A stretch of DNA of 64,000 bases from CAZGXI01 sp964529715 (GTDB lineage Bacteria; Chloroflexota; Anaerolineae; Aggregatilineales; Ch27), in the NCBI GenBank assembly GCA_964529715.1, contig CAZGXI010000017.1, positions 1-64,000 on the forward strand. Reading direction: 5' to 3'. Both the position numbers and the translations under genes were made by a program. Positions 61,380 to 64,000 of this stretch are shown piece by piece; within the stretch, counting starts at the first letter, position 1, and every line of letters begins with the position of its first letter. The notes under the pieces are model-generated. The model saw only the letters and a program-made list of their open reading frames with translations, was not told where the DNA came from and did no database searches.

Positions 61380-62186
61380 TCACGCCGTCTGCACGGTCAC
61401 TCGCGCGATGTCTAGCCACTGTTCCTCCGCCGCCAGCGTGCCGAAGCCGAAACGGCCCTGCGGCGTGACGACCGCCCAACGGTTGTCGATCCAGGCGATC
61501 AGGCCGAGTGGTCCGCGCGGCGCGTGGTCGGTGTGTAGCACCGTCTGCCCATCGACGGCGAAGGTCGCGCTGCCCGGCAGCCAGATGAGGCTGTATTCGT
61601 GAAACTGCGCCAGCAGATCGCCGGGGAGGGCGGCTTCCGCCACGCCGAGCGCGCGCTGCCCGACCGGCCACAGCGCCCGGTACAGCGCCGGGACGCGCAT
61701 CAGCAGGAAGCCCGGCGGGGCCAGCGGCAGCAGCAGCCAGAACAGCGCCTGCGCTGCGTCGAAGGTGGCGGCTTTCCAGCCATGACCGGGCTGGTCCAGG
61801 GCCAGGGCCATGTCGTTGGGCGGGCTGGCGCAGAAGAACCACAATGCCTGCGGCAAACGCGGCAGTTCCCGGCGTCCGGGCGAGAAGGGGTCGTTCCAGA
61901 AGCCGAAGCCCGCCGTCCCGCGCAGCGATTCCGCCGGGCCGGAGGCGCGTGCCCGCACCGTCAGGCGCAGCGGGGGCCGCCAGCGGAATTTCTGCCGCGC
62001 CGGGCCGGGTGCGTAGTCCGTCACCTGGGCGTCGGCGTAACGCCTGCCGTCCACGCCGGGCAGCCGCAGCCGCAGGCCACCCTCGCCCGGCTGCACCACC
62101 CCCCCGCCGACCTCGTAGCGAATCCAGGCGGCGAGGCCTTGCGTTTTGTCTGAAACCAGTTGATACTCGGAAGTGAATGTATCCAT
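61380..62186 (-). CDS. GH16-like concanavalin-fold protein
   Basis: 268 residues without a signal peptide. The C-terminal half reads like a laminarinase/ConA-like jelly roll (FHEYSLIWLPGSATFAVDGQ, TVLHTDHAPRGPLGLIAWID). The E-x-D-x-x-E catalytic motif of GH16 is not present where expected, so it may bind rather than cut glycans. Pro-rich middle part. Start ATG at 62186. Function inferred weakly. Confidence 0.65.
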   Translation of the reverse strand: MDTFTSEYQLVSDKTQGLAAWIRYEVGGGVVQPGEGGLRLRLPGVDGRRYADAQVTDYAPGPARQKFRWRPPLRLTVRARASGPAESLRGTAGFGFWNDPFSPGRRELPRLPQALWFFCASPPNDMALALDQPGHGWKAATFDAAQALFWLLLPLAPPGFLLMRVPALYRALWPVGQRALGVAEAALPGDLLAQFHEYSLIWLPGSATFAVDGQTVLHTDHAPRGPLGLIAWIDNRWAVVTPQGRFGFGTLAAEEQWLDIARVTVQTA

Positions 62187-62289
62187 GCGGTGTTTTCCAC
62201 GTCATCCTGGCGGCAGGGACACGACATGTAGTGTTCTGCCGAATTTCACCTTGTTTCTACTTTAGAGGCTTGAGGAAGGCAAACCGGCA

Positions 62290-63087
62290 ATGGAAACAGG
62301 CATTCTCTACCTGGTGGTTTTTGTGGCGCTTGTCGTGCTGGGCATCGTCTTCGCGGGCATCCGCATCGTGCAGGAATACGAGCGCGGTGTGATCTTCCGC
62401 CTGGGGCGTGTGCTGCGCGAGCCGCGCGGGCCGGGCTGGTTTGTGATCATCCCCGGCATCGACCGCATGACCCGCGTGGACCTACGCATCGTGACGATGG
62501 ACATCCCGCCGCAAGACTGCATTACCCGCGACAATGTGACCGTCCGTGTGAACGCCGTCGTCTACTTCCGCGTCATCGACCCCATCAAGTCTGTCGTCAA
62601 CATCCGCAACTACGTACAGGGCACCTTGCAGATCGCGCAGACCAGCCTGCGCAGCGTGGTGGGTCAGCGTGAACTGGACGAACTGTTGGCCGAGCGCGAC
62701 GAGGTCAACCAGGACTTGCAGCGCATCATCGACGAGCAGACCGAACCCTGGGGCATTAAGGTTAGCATCGTCGAGGTGAAGGACGTAGAACTGCCGGAGA
62801 CGATGAAGCGCGCTATGGCCCGCCAGGCCGAGGCCGAGCGCGAGAAGCGCGCCAAGATCATCCACGCTTCCGGCGAACTGGCCGCCGCGCAGGAACTGCA
62901 AGAGGCCGCCCGGACGCTGGCACGCGAAGCTGGGGCCATGCAATTGCGCTATTTGCAAACCCTGACCGAGATCAGCGTCGAGAAGAACTCGACCATCATC
63001 TTCCCCGTGCCGGTCGAACTGTTGGCTCCCCTGTTCAAAAACCTGACGTCTTCGACGGAGGCGGACTCGGCAGGCAGCCCGCGCTGA
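62290..63087 (+). CDS. SPFH/band-7 (stomatin-like) membrane protein
   Basis: 265 residues. One N-terminal helix (ILYLVVFVALVVLGIVFAGI), then the band-7 domain with EYERGVIFRLGRV, PGIDRMTRVDLRIVTMDIP and VRVNAVVYFRVIDPIKSVVN. A long coiled coil (MARQAEAEREKRAKIIHASG to LQEAARTLAREAG) promotes oligomers. This is the bacterial slipin type; it is thought to organise membrane microdomains and often partners an NfeD protease, which is not adjacent here. Confidence 0.93.
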   Translation: METGILYLVVFVALVVLGIVFAGIRIVQEYERGVIFRLGRVLREPRGPGWFVIIPGIDRMTRVDLRIVTMDIPPQDCITRDNVTVRVNAVVYFRVIDPIKSVVNIRNYVQGTLQIAQTSLRSVVGQRELDELLAERDEVNQDLQRIIDEQTEPWGIKVSIVEVKDVELPETMKRAMARQAEAEREKRAKIIHASGELAAAQELQEAARTLAREAGAMQLRYLQTLTEISVEKNSTIIFPVPVELLAPLFKNLTSSTEADSAGSPR

Positions 63088-63107
63088 CTCGCTCTCTGTT
63101 CCCAGCA

Positions 63108-63132
63108 GGGGGGCGGCTTCAAGCCGATCCCC
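63108..63132. repeat. GGCTTCAAGCC hairpin downstream of the SPFH gene
   Basis: GGGGGGCGGCTT and AAGCCGATCCCCC form an imperfect stem 20 bases after the stop; the core GGCTTCAAGCC is shared with the palindrome at 34366. Possibly a terminator-like hairpin without a T-run. Confidence 0.6.
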
Positions 63133-63315
63133 CTTGCACCAGAGCAACTGAAGTGGACGGGAGCAGCCTGGCAAATGGGGCAGGCAGCAATTTTTGGCTT
63201 TTTCGCTCTTGTATATCCGTGTTTGATCCGCGCGATCTGGGTATAGTTGAACTCTGCAACAGCGTGTAGACCCTGAACCTGCAAGTCCAACGATCTTTTC
63301 CCAGGAGCAAATGCT

Positions 63316-64000
63316 ATGGCGACCTGTGACCTGATAACGGTCGGCGAGGCCATGTTGCGGCTGTCGGCCCCGGCAGGCGAACTGCTGATCGATGCGCCTC
63401 ACCTGGACGTACACGTGGCCGGCGCGGAAAGCAACGTGGCCGTAGCCGTCGCGCAGATGGGCTACCAGGCGCGCTGGCTTTCGCGCCTGACCGACAACCC
63501 GGCAGGGCGGCGCATCACCCGCGAACTGTCCGGTCACGGCGTGGATTGCTCCGGCGTGGTGTGGACCGACGAGGACCGCGTGGGGACGTACTATCTGGAG
63601 TTCGGCGTGCCGCCGCGCCCGACCCGCGTGATCTACGACCGCGCCCACAGCGCCGCTAGCCGTATGGGGCCGCAGACGTTCGACCTGGCTCAGATCGCCG
63701 GGGCGCGTGTGTTGCACCTCACCGGCATCACGCCGGCTCTGTCGCAGAGTTGCTACGATTTGGTCAAGGACTTGCTGGGCCGGGTCGATTGGGCCGGCAT
63801 CAGGGTGGTGTTCGATGTGAATTATCGCGCTCTGCTGTGGTCGCCGGAAGAATGCGCGGCCTGCCTGTCGTCGCTGCTTAAGGGCGTGCATGTGCTCATT
63901 TGCGGCCAGGGAGACGCCGAAACCGTCTTCGGGCTGCGCAGTTCGGCAGAAGAAACCGCGCGCGCCCTGCGGGATCGCTTCGGCGTGGCGCAAGTGGTGG
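63316..64000 (+). CDS. kdgK: PfkB-family sugar kinase, 2-dehydro-3-deoxygluconokinase-like, 3' end outside window
   Basis: First 228 residues of a ribokinase-type kinase. GEAMLRLSAPAG is the entry strand, GAESNVAVAVAQMGYQARWL matches the KDG-kinase substrate pocket, and IYDRAHSAASRM resembles the YYRxxSAAS signature of that subgroup. The ATP-side DTxGAGD motif lies beyond the window. CAGGAG precedes the ATG by 9 bases. KDG phosphorylation would feed the Entner-Doudoroff-type aldolase step; its own aldolase is not in view. Confidence 0.82.
   Translation, partial: MATCDLITVGEAMLRLSAPAGELLIDAPHLDVHVAGAESNVAVAVAQMGYQARWLSRLTDNPAGRRITRELSGHGVDCSGVVWTDEDRVGTYYLEFGVPPRPTRVIYDRAHSAASRMGPQTFDLAQIAGARVLHLTGITPALSQSCYDLVKDLLGRVDWAGIRVVFDVNYRALLWSPEECAACLSSLLKGVHVLICGQGDAETVFGLRSSAEETARALRDRFGVAQVV

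Noticed and set aside
62482..63993. 503-codon open frame antisense to the SPFH and kinase genes
   Set aside because: Shadow of two well-supported plus-strand genes; no motif.

Overview
The window is a contiguous piece of a GC-rich bacterial chromosome carrying one 100-base assembly gap (13368-13467). The gene content suggests a member of the Chloroflexota, probably an Anaerolineae-like lineage. The reasons are a split complex I locus (nuoABCD, with nuoE 5 kb away), GldA/F/G-type ABC genes, both GltX and GlnS, many secreted glycan-active enzymes without outer-membrane (SusCD) partners, thrombospondin-type-3 calcium repeats on secreted proteins, and heavy loading with hairpin repeats. This placement is inference; there is no rRNA gene and no complete tRNA gene in the window.

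Layout. 1-4.7 kb: an aldo/keto reductase with its MerR regulator, then a three-gene ABC exporter (ATPase, permease, GldG-like). 5.2-9.9 kb: a secreted GH43 enzyme, an Fpg-like DNA glycosylase, a 2-hydroxyacid dehydrogenase and a methyltransferase. 10.3-19.3 kb: complex I genes nuoA-D, then a REP-associated tyrosine transposase inside an array of hairpin repeats, a secreted hydrolase, a clostripain-type protease and nuoE with a GNAT gene. 19.4-30.0 kb: small unknowns, a GH3 beta-glucosidase with PA14, a receiver-kinase hybrid, the DUF47/PiT phosphate uptake pair, and a LacI regulator with a secreted GH116 enzyme. 30.2-36.9 kb: a very large secreted calcium-repeat protein, a PPOX flavoprotein, homoserine dehydrogenase, and three overlapping unknown genes. 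36.9-43.7 kb: a histidine-kinase-like protein lacking the usual His, gltX, glnS, a chimeric antitoxin/PIN remnant, and metK under a SAM-I riboswitch. 43.9-49.8 kb: a sugar catabolic cluster (GH3, GH172, a phosphomannose-isomerase-like cupin, a class I aldolase). 50.0-64.0 kb: an anchored beta-propeller protein, a TauE permease, a serine hydrolase, a giant YfhO-flippase fusion, DinB, a polyprenol-phosphate mannose synthase, a GH16-like protein, an SPFH protein and the start of a KDG-kinase-like gene.

The strongest non-gene signal is the repeat load. At least five families of short inverted repeats occupy intergenic spaces: (i) CCGGGGACT/AGTCCCCGG-type hairpins, several with a GTAG tetranucleotide just upstream, beside a RAYT transposase; (ii) a 28-bp palindrome with a GCATGC core and GTAG ends; (iii) AACTCAGAAC/GAGTTTTGAG repeats between nuo genes; (iv) TCAGCAATCAGC-type repeats between sugar-cluster genes; (v) CCGCCAAGACGCCA-type long hairpins. 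Families (ii) and (iv) have also entered coding sequence in frame: the giant YfhO-flippase protein carries three copies of the 28-bp palindrome, and the linker between the two halves of the TauE permease is made almost wholly of repeat DNA. These in-frame repeats and the RAYT/GTAG-hairpin pairing are the most promising leads for something undescribed.
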